Positions 1 through 7,523 of a stretch of DNA of 64,000 nucleotides are shown piece after piece; the first letter of the stretch is position 1; every line of letters starts with the position of its first letter. This DNA comes from Gemmobacter lanyuensis (GTDB taxonomy: Bacteria; Pseudomonadota; Alphaproteobacteria; Rhodobacterales; Rhodobacteraceae), in assembly GCF_014652355.1 (NCBI RefSeq), contig NZ_BMYQ01000006.1, positions 62,001 to 126,000 on the forward strand, written 5' to 3'. The notes below the pieces were generated by a model. It saw only the letters and a list, made by a program, of their open reading frames with translations, was not told the origin of the DNA and made no database searches. The position numbers and the translations under genes were made by a program.

Positions 1-153
1 GCCGAGGCCGCTGCCGTGCGCGAAGTGCGTGAGCGTGCCGTGGACGTGGCGATTGCCGCTGCTGCCGACGTGCTTGCCAAGCAGATGGACGCGCAAGCGG
101 CCGCTGCCTCGATCGACGCGGCCATCGCGCAGGTCGAAGCCAAGCTGCACTGA
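1..153 (+). CDS. atpF: F-type ATP synthase subunit b, C-terminal end (partial)
   Basis: The first 50 codons read in frame from base 1 to a TGA stop, so the 5' part lies outside the window. The peptide is Ala/Val/Glu-rich and helical and ends in VEAKLH. It contains VREVRERAV and AAADVLAKQM, which resemble the tail of Rhodobacter-type F0 subunit b, the peripheral stalk that links the membrane a/c ring to the F1 head through delta. In this group b is usually the last gene of the F0 operon after a, c and b', which fits the strong terminator directly downstream. The choice of b over the paralogous b' is inferred from the C-terminal wording and is not proved by this fragment. Confidence 0.8.
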   Translation, partial: AEAAAVREVRERAVDVAIAAAADVLAKQMDAQAAAASIDAAIAQVEAKLH

Positions 154-177
154 TCTTCGCCCTTACCGGCAAGATGA

Positions 178-206
178 AACCCCGGCCTCGGCCGGGGTTT
201 TTCTTT
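178..206. terminator. Rho-independent terminator after atpF, bidirectional
   Basis: CCCCGGC and GCCGGGG arms around a short CTCG-type loop are flanked by AAA on the left and a T-run on the right. The hairpin can therefore end atpF (+) and the convergent GntR gene (-). Confidence 0.85.
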
Positions 207-973
207 TAGCGGTTGCGCTCGTGTTCGATACGCTGGCGGGCCACGGCCTCATTCCGGTCGGCGCGGGCCTGTTCGACCAGCGCGGTTTCGACGTAATCCA
301 TATGGGCACTGATGGCCGCGCGGGCGGCCACCGGATCGCGGGCCTGCAGCGCCTGATTGATGGCCCGGTGCTGATCCAGCAGCATGTCGCGGGTCATGCG
401 ATTGCGGAACATCATCTGCCGATTGTAGAAGACCCCCTGCCGCAGCAGATCGAACATCGACCGCATCATGTGCAGCATGATGACATTATGGCTCGCCTCA
501 ATGATCGCCATGTGAAATTGCGCATCCAGAGCCGCCTCATCCGACGGATCACGCTTCTGGTGCGCGGCCTCCATCTTGTCAAAGATCGTCTGGATCACGG
601 CGAGGTCGGTATCCGACCCCAGTCGCGCCGCGCGTTCTGCGGCAAGACCCTCCATATCCCTGCGGAAAGAGATATAGTCCTGCACCGCCTCATCATGGGT
701 GGCGAAGAGTTCGACCAGCGCGGGGGAAAAGGCCGACCCCAGCACCTCGGCAACAAAGGCCCCGGCCCCGGGGCGCGTGATCAGCAGGCCCTTTCGCTCC
801 AGATACTCCAGCGCCTCACGCAGCGAGGGGCGTGATACGCCCATCCGGTCGGCGAGATCCCGTTCTGCGGGCAGGCGTTCACCGGGCCGCAGGATGCCGC
901 GCAGGATCAGAAGCTCAATCTGCCGGGCCACGGCATTTGACAGTTTTTCGGATGCGATCTTTTCGAATGGCAT
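206..973 (-). CDS. GntR-family transcriptional regulator, FadR/FCD subfamily
   Basis: A 255-aa DNA-binding repressor or activator. Residues 8-75 form a GntR winged helix-turn-helix (LPAERDLADRMGVSRPSLRE at 34-53). Residues about 90-235 are an all-helical FCD ligand domain that keeps the usual metal ligands: D150 and H154 in DAQFH, H202 and H224. FCD regulators of this type (PdhR, LldR, GlcC) sense organic acids, but the ligand cannot be read here. The ATG at 973 is chosen because the longer open frame upstream is low-complexity and would run over the operator-like repeat at 991-1009. The gene stands alone between the atpF terminator and an OmpA lipoprotein, so no target operon is adjacent. 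Autoregulation is plausible. Confidence 0.88.
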   Translation of the reverse strand: MPFEKIASEKLSNAVARQIELLILRGILRPGERLPAERDLADRMGVSRPSLREALEYLERKGLLITRPGAGAFVAEVLGSAFSPALVELFATHDEAVQDYISFRRDMEGLAAERAARLGSDTDLAVIQTIFDKMEAAHQKRDPSDEAALDAQFHMAIIEASHNVIMLHMMRSMFDLLRQGVFYNRQMMFRNRMTRDMLLDQHRAINQALQARDPVAARAAISAHMDYVETALVEQARADRNEAVARQRIEHERNR

Positions 974-990
974 GAGGACCCCCGGCGTAT

Positions 991-1009
991 CGGTCAGAAA
1001 ATATGACCG
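991..1009. promoter_or_regulatory. Candidate FadR-type operator upstream of the GntR gene
   Basis: The inverted repeat CGGTCA-(7 bp, A/T-rich)-TGACCG lies 18 bp upstream of the GntR start codon. GGTC/GACC arms are typical of FadR-subfamily operators (TGGTC-N-GACCA style). Autorepression is inferred. Confidence 0.45.
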
Positions 1010-1033
1010 CTGCCTTTGCGCCGCAATGAAAAA

Positions 1034-1057
1034 GGGGCGCATCCTGCGATGCGCCCC
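1034..1057 (-). terminator. Terminator of the OmpA lipoprotein gene
   Basis: The 10-bp perfect stem GGGGCGCATC/GATGCGCCCC with a 4-nt loop is followed on the minus strand by TTTTT. It lies about 25 bp past the stop of the gene at 1080-1733. Confidence 0.85.
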
Positions 1058-1079
1058 CGGAAGGCTGGTGGTCGTCCGA

Positions 1080-1733
1080 TCAGCGGGTCGGAACGATGAT
1101 GATTTCCACGCGGCGGTTCTGCTGCTTGCCGGCGGCGGTGAGGTTCGAGGCGACCGGCTGTTCCTCGCCGCGGCCATAGGCTGACAGGCGCCCGGCGGGC
1201 ACGCCAGAGGCCATCAGCACATCGCGCACGGCGACGGCGCGGCGTTCCGACAGCGACTGGTTATAGGCCGCCTCGCCATCCGAATCCGTGTGGCCGACGA
1301 TTTCGATGCGGCTGTTCGGGTAGCGGACAAGGTTCTGGCCGATGGCCTGCAGATTGTACTGCTGATCCGGGCGCACCATGAAGCTGTCGGTGGCGAACAG
1401 GATGTCCTGACCCATGGTCACGTTGATGCGGTCGCCGTTGTTCACGACCGAGGCATTGCCCCCGAGTTGCTGACGCAGTTCCGCGGCCTGTGCATCCAGC
1501 GAGCTGCCGATGGCCCCGCCCGCAGCCGCGCCGATGGCCCCGCCGATCACGGCCTTGGCCAGACGGTCATCCCCGCCCGAGGTCGCACCGATGGTGGCCC
1601 CGATCAACGCACCGGTCAGGGCGCCGCCCTTGGTGCGGGCATTCGGGTCATCATATTGATAGGGGTTCTGCACGCAGCCTGCGAGAAGCGCGATTCCGGC
1701 AACGCCGAGAATAAGGGGTGCTTTGAAAGCCAT
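1080..1733 (-). CDS. OmpA-family lipoprotein with glycine zipper (YiaD-like)
   Basis: A 217-aa outer-membrane lipoprotein. A lipoprotein signal peptide ends in LLAGC, giving lipidated Cys20. Residues about 36-80 are a glycine-zipper stretch (GALIGATIGATSGG, GGAIGAAAGGAIG) that may insert in or pack against the membrane. The C-terminal half, about 105-217, is an OmpA/MotB peptidoglycan-binding domain with the NSRIEIVGHTDSDG core and an SLSERRA helix. It probably ties the outer membrane to the cell wall. It has its own hairpin terminator and sits alone on the minus strand. The architecture matches YiaD/Pal-related proteins. It is not Pal itself, because no tol genes are nearby and the glycine zipper is absent from Pal. 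Confidence 0.88.
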   Translation of the reverse strand: MAFKAPLILGVAGIALLAGCVQNPYQYDDPNARTKGGALTGALIGATIGATSGGDDRLAKAVIGGAIGAAAGGAIGSSLDAQAAELRQQLGGNASVVNNGDRINVTMGQDILFATDSFMVRPDQQYNLQAIGQNLVRYPNSRIEIVGHTDSDGEAAYNQSLSERRAVAVRDVLMASGVPAGRLSAYGRGEEQPVASNLTAAGKQQNRRVEIIIVPTR

Positions 1734-1840
1734 GATACTGCCTCATTGAAGTTCAGGCCCCTGCGGGCCTTTCCCGCAGCATACAGCAGCAACGCAGCAA
1801 AGCGGAATTCGTTGCATGCGTTTCAGCAGATTTTTGCCCA

Positions 1841-2722
1841 TCACGATTCCGAAAGGAACACCTCCTGCGCCTCATGGCGGGCGGATTCCCACGCAAGAAT
1901 GGCGCGCTTGACCGGCAGGCCCCAGTGATAACCGCCGAGGCCCCCCGATTTTCGCAGCGCGCGGTGGCAGGGGATCAGCAGGCTGATGGGGTTACGCCCC
2001 ACGGCGGTGCCCACGGCGCGCACGGCGGTGGGGTGGCCGATGTGGCGAGCCAGATCGGAATAGGTGGTGACATGCCCCGCGGGGATGGCAAGCAGCGCCT
2101 CCCAGACCTTGATCTGGAAGGGCGCCCCGATCAGCACAAGCGGCGCCGATCCTGCGCCAAGGGCGGCCTCGACCCAAGGGCGCAGAAAATTGGCGTCTTC
2201 GACGTATTGCGCCTTGGGCCAGCGGCGGCGCAAATCCTCCATCGTCCAGTCGGGGCCGAACTCGGCGGCAAAACCGATGCCGCAGATGCCGCGATCGGTG
2301 CCCATGACCAGCGCCGGGCCGAAGGGGCTGGGAAACCAGCCCCAACGCAGGGTCAGCCCTGCGCCGCCTTGGGCGTACTCGCCGGGCGTCATCGCCTCCC
2401 ACCGCAGGAAGAGGTCATGCAGCCGCCCACCCCCGCTGAGGCCGACCGTGAGGCTCGTCTCCAAGGTGCTGTGCCGGGCCGCGAGCAGCCGCCGCGCGTG
2501 ATCCAGCGTCAGATATTGCTGATAGCGCTTCGGGCTGACCCCCACCCATTGCGAGAAGACGCGCTGGAAATGCGCCGCGCTCATCCCCATGTGCGCGGCG
2601 AGCGCTTCAAGCGTGAGGTCGGGGCCGCCCGCATCGATCGCGGCCAGCGCGCGGGCGATCAGCTGGTAGTGATACGACCCGGTCTGGGCATCCGTTGCGG
2701 GCGGGGGGGCGATGTCGGTCAT
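1841..2722 (-). CDS. AraC-type regulator fused to methylated-DNA-protein cysteine methyltransferase (Ada-like, lacks N-terminal Ada domain)
   Basis: A 293-aa protein. Residues about 18-115 are an AraC helix-turn-helix pair, with MSAAHFQRVFSQWVGVSPKR as the first half. Residues about 210-285 are an O6-alkylguanine-DNA alkyltransferase domain with the acceptor motif PCHR (C252) and its helix-turn-helix core (VWEALLAIPAGHVTTYSDLA). It repairs O6-methylguanine by suicide transfer to C252. E. coli Ada is about 354 aa and begins with a zinc domain whose Cys38 senses methylphosphotriesters. That domain is absent here, so the sensing mechanism must differ or be lost. Neighbouring nth on the opposite strand is also a DNA-repair gene. 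This AraC-Ogt form is common in proteobacteria. Confidence 0.9.
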   Translation of the reverse strand: MTDIAPPPATDAQTGSYHYQLIARALAAIDAGGPDLTLEALAAHMGMSAAHFQRVFSQWVGVSPKRYQQYLTLDHARRLLAARHSTLETSLTVGLSGGGRLHDLFLRWEAMTPGEYAQGGAGLTLRWGWFPSPFGPALVMGTDRGICGIGFAAEFGPDWTMEDLRRRWPKAQYVEDANFLRPWVEAALGAGSAPLVLIGAPFQIKVWEALLAIPAGHVTTYSDLARHIGHPTAVRAVGTAVGRNPISLLIPCHRALRKSGGLGGYHWGLPVKRAILAWESARHEAQEVFLSES

Positions 2723-2826
2723 GCCGGGTCTCCTTTCCGGTCACACTAGGCCGCAAATCCGCATCGGGCGACCCGGAAGCTGCGGCTTCGCTTGCACGGG
2801 GGAATATGCAGCCGTTAGGAAGCATC

Positions 2827-3471
2827 ATGGCCAAGCAACTTGATTACCACACCATCCACGAGATCTTTCGCCGGTTCCAGGCCCAGGAGGCCGAACCGAA
2901 GGGCGAGCTGCACCATGTGAACGCCTATACGCTGCTGGTCGCGGTCGCGCTGTCGGCGCAGGCGACCGATGCGGGGGTGAACAAGGCGACGCGACCCCTG
3001 TTCGAAATTGCCGATACGCCGCAGAAGATGCTGGCGCTGGGGCTTGAGGGGCTGACCGAGCAGATCAAGACCATCGGCCTGTTCCGGCAGAAGGCCAAGA
3101 ATGTGATCCGCCTCTCGGAGATTCTGGTCGAGCACTATGGCGGCGAGGTGCCCTCGAGCCGGGCTGCGCTGCAATCGCTGCCGGGGGTGGGGCGCAAGAC
3201 GGCCAATGTGGTGCTGAACATGTGGTGGCACATCCCCGCGCAGGCGGTGGATACGCATATCTTCCGCGTGGGCAACCGCACCGGCATTTGCCCCGGCAAG
3301 GATGTGGACACGGTGGAACGCGCCATCGAAGACCATATCCCGGCTGAATTTCAGCAGCACGCGCACCACTGGCTCATCCTGCATGGCCGGTATATCTGCA
3401 CGGCACGCAAACCCCGCTGCGGTGATTGCCTGATCCGGGATCTGTGCCCCTTTGAGGAAAAGACCGAATGA
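2827..3471 (+). CDS. nth: Endonuclease III
   Basis: A 214-aa base-excision-repair DNA glycosylase/AP lyase that removes oxidised pyrimidines. Visible parts: the helix-hairpin-helix LPGVGRKTANVV (118-129) with catalytic Lys124, catalytic Asp142 in VDTHIFR, and a C-terminal [4Fe-4S] loop with cysteines 191, 198, 201 and 207 (C-x6-C-x2-C-x5-C). The length matches the family (E. coli 211 aa). The ATG at 2827 gives MAKQLDYHTI. Longer in-frame starts would overlap the divergent Ada-like promoter. The stop overlaps the start of the next gene (ATGA at 3468), so the two are translationally coupled. Confidence 0.96.
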   Translation: MAKQLDYHTIHEIFRRFQAQEAEPKGELHHVNAYTLLVAVALSAQATDAGVNKATRPLFEIADTPQKMLALGLEGLTEQIKTIGLFRQKAKNVIRLSEILVEHYGGEVPSSRAALQSLPGVGRKTANVVLNMWWHIPAQAVDTHIFRVGNRTGICPGKDVDTVERAIEDHIPAEFQQHAHHWLILHGRYICTARKPRCGDCLIRDLCPFEEKTE

Positions 3472-4460
3472 AGAAGTTCCAAGTCGTCGGCATCGGGAAT
3501 GCCATGGTCGATGTGCTGTCGCATGCCGAAGACAGCTTCCTTGCGGCGCAGGGGATCGGCAAGGGCATCATGCAGCTGATCGACATGGACCGCGCCGTCG
3601 CGCTCTATGACCGGATCGGCCCCGCGAAAGAGATTTCAGGCGGATCGGCCGCCAACACCATCGCCGGGATCGCGGCGCTGGGGGGGCGGACGGCCTATGT
3701 CGGCAAGGTCAAGGATGACCAGCTGGGCCGCATCTTCGCCCATGACCTGCGGGCGCAGGGGGCGGTGTATGAAACAAGCTTCGCCCCGCGGGACAGCGTG
3801 CAGGAAACCGGCCGCTGTATCGTGATCGTGACGCCCGATGGTGAACGGTCGATGAACACCTATCTCGGCTGGTCGGAATTCCTGTCGCCCGCCGATATCG
3901 ACGACGCCCAGATGGCCGATGCAGAATGGATCTACCTGGAAGGCTACCGCTTTGACGGGCCGGAAAGCCATGCCGCCTTTGCCAAGGCGATTCGCGCCTG
4001 CAAGGCCGGGGGGGGCCGGGTTTCGGTCACGCTGTCGGACCCGTTCTGCGTGGAGCGCCACCGCGATGCCTTCCGCAAGATGATCCGCGAGGATGTGGAC
4101 CTGCTGTTCGCGAACAAGGCCGAGATCCTGTCGATGTATCAGACCGAGGATTTCCACGCCGCGCTGAAGGCTGCCGCCGCCGAGGTGGAGATCGTGGCCT
4201 GCACCGAGGGTGATCAGGGCGCGCATGTGCTTGCCGGGGGCGGGCATTGGCATGTTCCGGCGGTGCCGACGCAGATCGTGGATGCAACCGGGGCAGGTGA
4301 TCTGTTTGCTGGGGCCTTCCTGTGGGGGATCACCAATGGCCACAGCTATGAAATGGCAGGGCGGATGGGATGCGTTGCGGCCTCGGAGGTGATCAGCCAC
4401 ATCGGCGCGCGGCCCGAGGCCGATCTGGCCGCGCTGTTCCGCAGCCACGGGCTGATCTGA
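3468..4460 (+). CDS. PfkB-family sugar kinase, adenosine-kinase-like
   Basis: A 330-aa ribokinase-fold kinase. The N-terminal substrate-site signature GGSAANTIAG lies near residues 58-67. The C-terminal PfkB signature DATGAGDLFAGAF starts at residue 272, with catalytic Asp278 and the GAGD anion hole. Alphaproteobacterial proteins of this wording are annotated as adenosine kinases, which phosphorylate adenosine to AMP for purine salvage. Other sugar or nucleoside substrates cannot be excluded from sequence. It starts inside the nth stop codon, so both are likely read from one mRNA. The pairing has no obvious metabolic logic and is probably a conserved operon accident. Confidence 0.85.
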   Translation: MKKFQVVGIGNAMVDVLSHAEDSFLAAQGIGKGIMQLIDMDRAVALYDRIGPAKEISGGSAANTIAGIAALGGRTAYVGKVKDDQLGRIFAHDLRAQGAVYETSFAPRDSVQETGRCIVIVTPDGERSMNTYLGWSEFLSPADIDDAQMADAEWIYLEGYRFDGPESHAAFAKAIRACKAGGGRVSVTLSDPFCVERHRDAFRKMIREDVDLLFANKAEILSMYQTEDFHAALKAAAAEVEIVACTEGDQGAHVLAGGGHWHVPAVPTQIVDATGAGDLFAGAFLWGITNGHSYEMAGRMGCVAASEVISHIGARPEADLAALFRSHGLI

Positions 4461-4468
4461 CGGGTGGC

Positions 4469-4507
4469 GCCGTCCGGCTCAGGCCCCGCGGGCCATCGCC
4501 GGACGGC
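4469..4507. terminator. Nested hairpin between convergent genes
   Basis: The perfect 10-bp arms GCCGTCCGGC/GCCGGACGGC enclose a second 5-bp stem (GGCCC/GGGCC). No T-run follows. It sits between the kinase gene (+) and RNase T2 (-) and probably ends or stabilises either transcript. Confidence 0.55.
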
Positions 4508-4537
4508 ATTGCCATGGACACCGGTGCCACCTGCGCG

Positions 4538-5188
4538 TCAGCGGACCGGGGTCAGCACCGCGTCCTTCAGGCGGCAGTCGCGGATGACATCGGGGCCGCA
4601 ACGGCGCGGCTGCAGATCGCGGGTCAGGCAGATGCGGACCTCCTGGATCATGTCCGCGTCACAGGTGACGGTGATCTGATCGGCGGCAAGCTGCGGATTT
4701 ACCTCAAGAAACGCGTCCTCCACGACCGAGGCGGGCAGTTCCAGTCGCCGGTTCAGCCCCTGCAGTACGGGCGGGATTTGCACCGTGGCAAAGGCGCGGC
4801 GCAGCGTGGCGTAATAGGACTGCGGCGCCAGGCCCGCGCAGCGCCCGTGTTTCTTCCACTGATACCAGGCCAGCCCGCCCGAGCCCATCAGATCGGCCAT
4901 CGCCGCACTTTCGGCCCGTGTGGGGTCCCGTTCGCCGGTGCGACAATAGGAGGGCCAACCCTCTTCGAACTGGGGCCAGAGGCCGTGGAGCGTGAAACTG
5001 CGCCCCACACCCGCGCGGCATTCGGCCTCATCGCGGGCGTCGCCTTCGCGGGCGCACCAGTTGGGCGACCAGCTGAGCGCCATCACGTAATAGTCGAAAT
5101 TGCCCGCGCGTTCGCCTTCGGCCCGCAGCGCGGCAGGGGGCAGGACCAGCACGAAGGCCATGAGCATGGCCCCAATAATCACACGCAT
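4538..5188 (-). CDS. Periplasmic RNase T2-family ribonuclease
   Basis: A 216-aa secreted protein with a signal peptide (residues 1-23, cut near LRAEG). RNase T2 signature CAS I is clear: FTLHGLWPQ at 65-73 with catalytic His68. CAS II is WYQWKKHGRC (108-117). The K-H-G core is kept, but the His-Glu pair seen before it in well-studied eukaryotic T2 enzymes is read here as Tyr-Gln. Several cysteines fit disulfides in the periplasm. Such enzymes scavenge external or leaked RNA through 2',3'-cyclic phosphates. The ATG at 5188 (MRVIIGAML) gives a proper signal peptide, and the longer frame upstream does not. It is divergent from trcR. Confidence 0.88.
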   Translation of the reverse strand: MRVIIGAMLMAFVLVLPPAALRAEGERAGNFDYYVMALSWSPNWCAREGDARDEAECRAGVGRSFTLHGLWPQFEEGWPSYCRTGERDPTRAESAAMADLMGSGGLAWYQWKKHGRCAGLAPQSYYATLRRAFATVQIPPVLQGLNRRLELPASVVEDAFLEVNPQLAADQITVTCDADMIQEVRICLTRDLQPRRCGPDVIRDCRLKDAVLTPVR

Positions 5189-5315
5189 TTTCTCTTTCCT
5201 CCGGGGCGGAAATGGACTAAGGAAGCCTCTGAAATCCCCGAAAACGTGGAATTCGCGGCCGAAGGGCTGCTGCCGTTTTCCCGGCACGGGAGAGATTTGT
5301 AAAGGAGTGATCCTG

Positions 5316-6059
5316 ATGTCGAAACCGCTTATGGCCAAGGCCACCGCCGTCTGGCTGGTGGACAACACGACCCTCACCTTCCGGCAGGTTGCGGATTTCT
5401 GCGGCATGCACGAGCTTGAGGTTCAGGGCATTGCCGACGGCGACGTGGCGGCCGGGGTCAAGGGATTTGACCCGATTGCCAACAACCAGCTGGACCCGAT
5501 CGAGATCGAGAAGGGCCAGAAGGATCCGTTCTACAAGCTGCGTCTGAAGCACAACCCCGCCGCAGTGGGCGAGGAAAAGCGCCGCGGCCCGCGTTACACC
5601 CCGCTCTCCAAGCGTCAGGACCGTCCGGCCGCCATTCTGTGGCTGGTCAAGTTCCACCCGGAGCTTTCGGATGGCGCCATCGGCAAGCTGGTTGGCACGA
5701 CCAAGCCGACCATTCAGGCCATCCGCGAACGCACGCATTGGAACATCCAGAACATCGCCCCGATCGATCCGGTGGCGCTGGGTCTTTGCCGCCAGTCCGA
5801 GCTTGATTCGGCCGTGCAGGCCGCCGCGCGCCGCAAGGCAGCCGAGGGTGGCGTGATGTCGGATGACGAACGTCGCAAGCTGGTGTCGACCGAGCAGTCG
5901 CTGGGCATGGCGACCGAACCCAAGATGTCGGACGCGCTGTCGGGCCTTGAGGCCTTCACCGAGGTGGAGCGTGAAGAGGCCCCGGCGGATTATTCCGATG
6001 CCGACAGCTTCTTCAACCTGCCGCATGGCGATGACGACGAAGACGAAGACGATAACTGA
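5316..6059 (+). CDS. trcR: TrcR-family cell-cycle transcriptional regulator (DUF1013)
   Basis: A 247-aa protein of the alphaproteobacterial DUF1013/TrcR family, named in Caulobacter for control of the cell-cycle regulator gene ctrA. Features: an N-terminal segment AVWLVDNTTLTFRQVADFCG that reads like a degenerate HTH, a conserved central GPRYTPLSKRQDRPAAILWL block, an HTH-like DGAIGKLVGTTKPTIQ near 113-128, and a very acidic C-terminus (DDDEDEDDN). The ATG at 5316 follows the strong SD AAAGGAG (5301-5307). The 127-bp gap to the divergent RNase T2 gene must hold both promoters. A strong terminator follows. Confidence 0.9.
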   Translation: MSKPLMAKATAVWLVDNTTLTFRQVADFCGMHELEVQGIADGDVAAGVKGFDPIANNQLDPIEIEKGQKDPFYKLRLKHNPAAVGEEKRRGPRYTPLSKRQDRPAAILWLVKFHPELSDGAIGKLVGTTKPTIQAIRERTHWNIQNIAPIDPVALGLCRQSELDSAVQAAARRKAAEGGVMSDDERRKLVSTEQSLGMATEPKMSDALSGLEAFTEVEREEAPADYSDADSFFNLPHGDDDEDEDDN

Positions 6060-6065
6060 GACCCG

Positions 6066-6092
6066 AAACCCCGGCCCTGCGCCGGGGTTTTT
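6066..6092 (+). terminator. Terminator of trcR
   Basis: AAACCCCGGC and GCCGGGGTTT arms with a 5-nt loop, followed by TT, begin 6 bp after the trcR stop. The flanking A-run means it could also work leftward. Confidence 0.85.
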
Positions 6093-6122
6093 CGTTGGGT
6101 GCTGCGCTTTCGGGAAACGCGC

Positions 6123-6198
6123 TGGTGACCCCGGATGGATTCGAACCATCGACCTGCCGCTTAGGAGGCGGCCGCTCTATCCCCTGAGCTACGAGGCC
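6123..6198 (-). tRNA. tRNA-Arg, anticodon CCU
   Basis: A full 76-nt cloverleaf on the minus strand. The acceptor is GGCCTCG/CGGGGTC with discriminator A and an encoded CCA. The D arm is GCTC/GAGC. The anticodon arm is GCCGC-CTCCTAA-GCGGC, giving CCU, which reads AGG. The T arm is GATGG-TTCGAAT-CCATC. AGG is a rare Arg codon in high-GC genomes. The gene stands alone just past the trcR terminator. tRNA 3' ends are frequent integration sites, but no integrase or repeat is seen here. Confidence 0.97.
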
Positions 6199-6376
6199 GG
6201 ACCAGCGCCATCTTCTTGCGGCCAAATTCCGGCAGGTGCAACTGTTTCCCGCAGGAAGCGCATGTCACGACCGATCTGGATGCGAAGATCAAGTCCGGGG
6301 GGAGTGAAATTTGGCCCACCACTCCCCCCGCCATTCCCTCGCGCCAGTTGAGAGCTTGCAGGCGCGCTGGAGGTCT

Positions 6377-6390
6377 TGATAGCGCTAACA
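6377..6390. promoter_or_regulatory. LacI-type operator candidate 1
   Basis: TGATAGCGCTAACA is a 14-bp near-perfect palindrome (one mismatch to TGTTAGC/GCTAACA) with the central CG typical of LacI/GntR-type operators. It lies 80 bp upstream of the LacI-family gene. Confidence 0.6.
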
Positions 6391-6423
6391 GTAGCAGAAG
6401 ATCGAGGCTTGGACAAGGGGCTG

Positions 6424-6437
6424 CTTTGGCGCTAACA
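6424..6437. promoter_or_regulatory. LacI-type operator candidate 2
   Basis: CTTTGGCGCTAACA keeps the right half-site GCTAACA and the central GC core of candidate 1. The centres are 47 bp apart, and this site is 33 bp from the GTG start. Two sites suit looping autorepression. Confidence 0.5.
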
Positions 6438-6469
6438 ATGGGAAAACGACCGAAACAAGGGGTCTGCCC

Positions 6470-7504
6470 GTGACCAAGCCGCCCGCCACCGAACCCCGCC
6501 GGACCCTGACGCTGCGCGATGTCTCCGAGGCATCGGGCGTCAGCGAGATGACGGTCAGCCGGGTGCTGCGCAACCGCGGCGATGTATCTGACACGACACG
6601 GGAAAAAGTGCTGATCGCTGCCCGCAGCCTTGGTTATGTGCCCAACAAGATTGCAGGTGCCCTGGCGTCGCAGCGCGTCAATCTGGTCGGGGTGATCATC
6701 CCCTCGATGTCCAACATGGTCTTTCCGGAAGTGATGATGGGCATTTCCGAGACGCTGGAAGATACCGGGCTGCAACCGGTGGTGGGAATCACCAATTATT
6801 CGCCCGAACGCGAAGAGGCGGTGCTTTATGAAATGCTTAGCTGGCGCCCTTCGGGGGTGATCATCGCGGGGCTGGAACATACCCCCGCCTCGCGCGCGAT
6901 GCTGGAAAGTGCGGGAATCCCCATTGTCGAGATCATGGATATCGACGGTGAACCCGTGGACAGCGCCGTCGGCATTTCGCATCTGCGGGCCGGTCTGCAG
7001 ATGGCCGAGGCCATCGTGGCCGCCGGGTATCGCCGCATCGGGTTCCTTGGCACCAAGATGCCCGAGGATCACCGCGCGCGCAAACGCCTGGAGGGTTTCC
7101 GCGAGGGGCTGCGCCGTGCCGGGCTGGAGCTGGCGGATGAGGAATATTACGCGGGCGGTTCGGCCCTGATGAAAGGCCGCGAGATGACCGAGGCGATCCT
7201 GCGGCGGACGCCGGATCTCGATTTCCTCTATTACTCGAATGACATGATCGGGGCGGGGGGGCTGCTCTGGTGTCTCGACAACGGGGTGGATGTGCCGAAT
7301 CGGCTGGGTCTGGCGGGCTTCAACGGGGTTGAGCTTCTGGACGGTCTGCCGCGCAAGCTGGCCACGATGGACGCCTGCCGCCGCGAGATCGGTATCCATG
7401 CCGCCGAGATCATCGCCGGCAAGCGCCCCTCGGGTGTGGTGGGCGGGGAACGGATCGAACTGTTCCCGACGCTGCAGCCGGGCGACACCATCCGCAAGGT
7501 CTGA
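6470..7504 (+). CDS. LacI-family transcriptional regulator (gluconate-repressor-like)
   Basis: A 344-aa repressor. The N-terminal LacI HTH covers residues about 13-35 (LRDVSEASGVSEMTVSRVL), with a hinge helix around PNKIAGALASQ and a periplasmic-binding-protein fold (about 65-340) that binds a small sugar-like effector. The start is GTG at 6470, in frame with the HTH and just after an AAGGGG SD. The overall wording resembles the GntR gluconate-utilisation repressors of proteobacteria, but no sugar-transport or kinase gene is adjacent, so the regulon is unknown. Two operator-like GCGCTAACA palindromes upstream point to autoregulation. The next gene is convergent and lies 19 bp away. Confidence 0.9.
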   Translation: MTKPPATEPRRTLTLRDVSEASGVSEMTVSRVLRNRGDVSDTTREKVLIAARSLGYVPNKIAGALASQRVNLVGVIIPSMSNMVFPEVMMGISETLEDTGLQPVVGITNYSPEREEAVLYEMLSWRPSGVIIAGLEHTPASRAMLESAGIPIVEIMDIDGEPVDSAVGISHLRAGLQMAEAIVAAGYRRIGFLGTKMPEDHRARKRLEGFREGLRRAGLELADEEYYAGGSALMKGREMTEAILRRTPDLDFLYYSNDMIGAGGLLWCLDNGVDVPNRLGLAGFNGVELLDGLPRKLATMDACRREIGIHAAEIIAGKRPSGVVGGERIELFPTLQPGDTIRKV

Positions 7505-7523
7505 TGCCGCCCGACAGCCGGGG

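Noticed and set aside
1755-1770. A terminator between the Ada-like gene and the OmpA gene
   Set aside because: AGGCCC/GGGCCT lies in the OmpA 5' region. Read leftward it lacks a T-run, so it is more likely a leader hairpin or chance.
6123-6198. tRNA-Arg as a genomic-island attachment site
   Set aside because: No integrase, no direct repeat of the tRNA 3' end and no change in gene content nearby.
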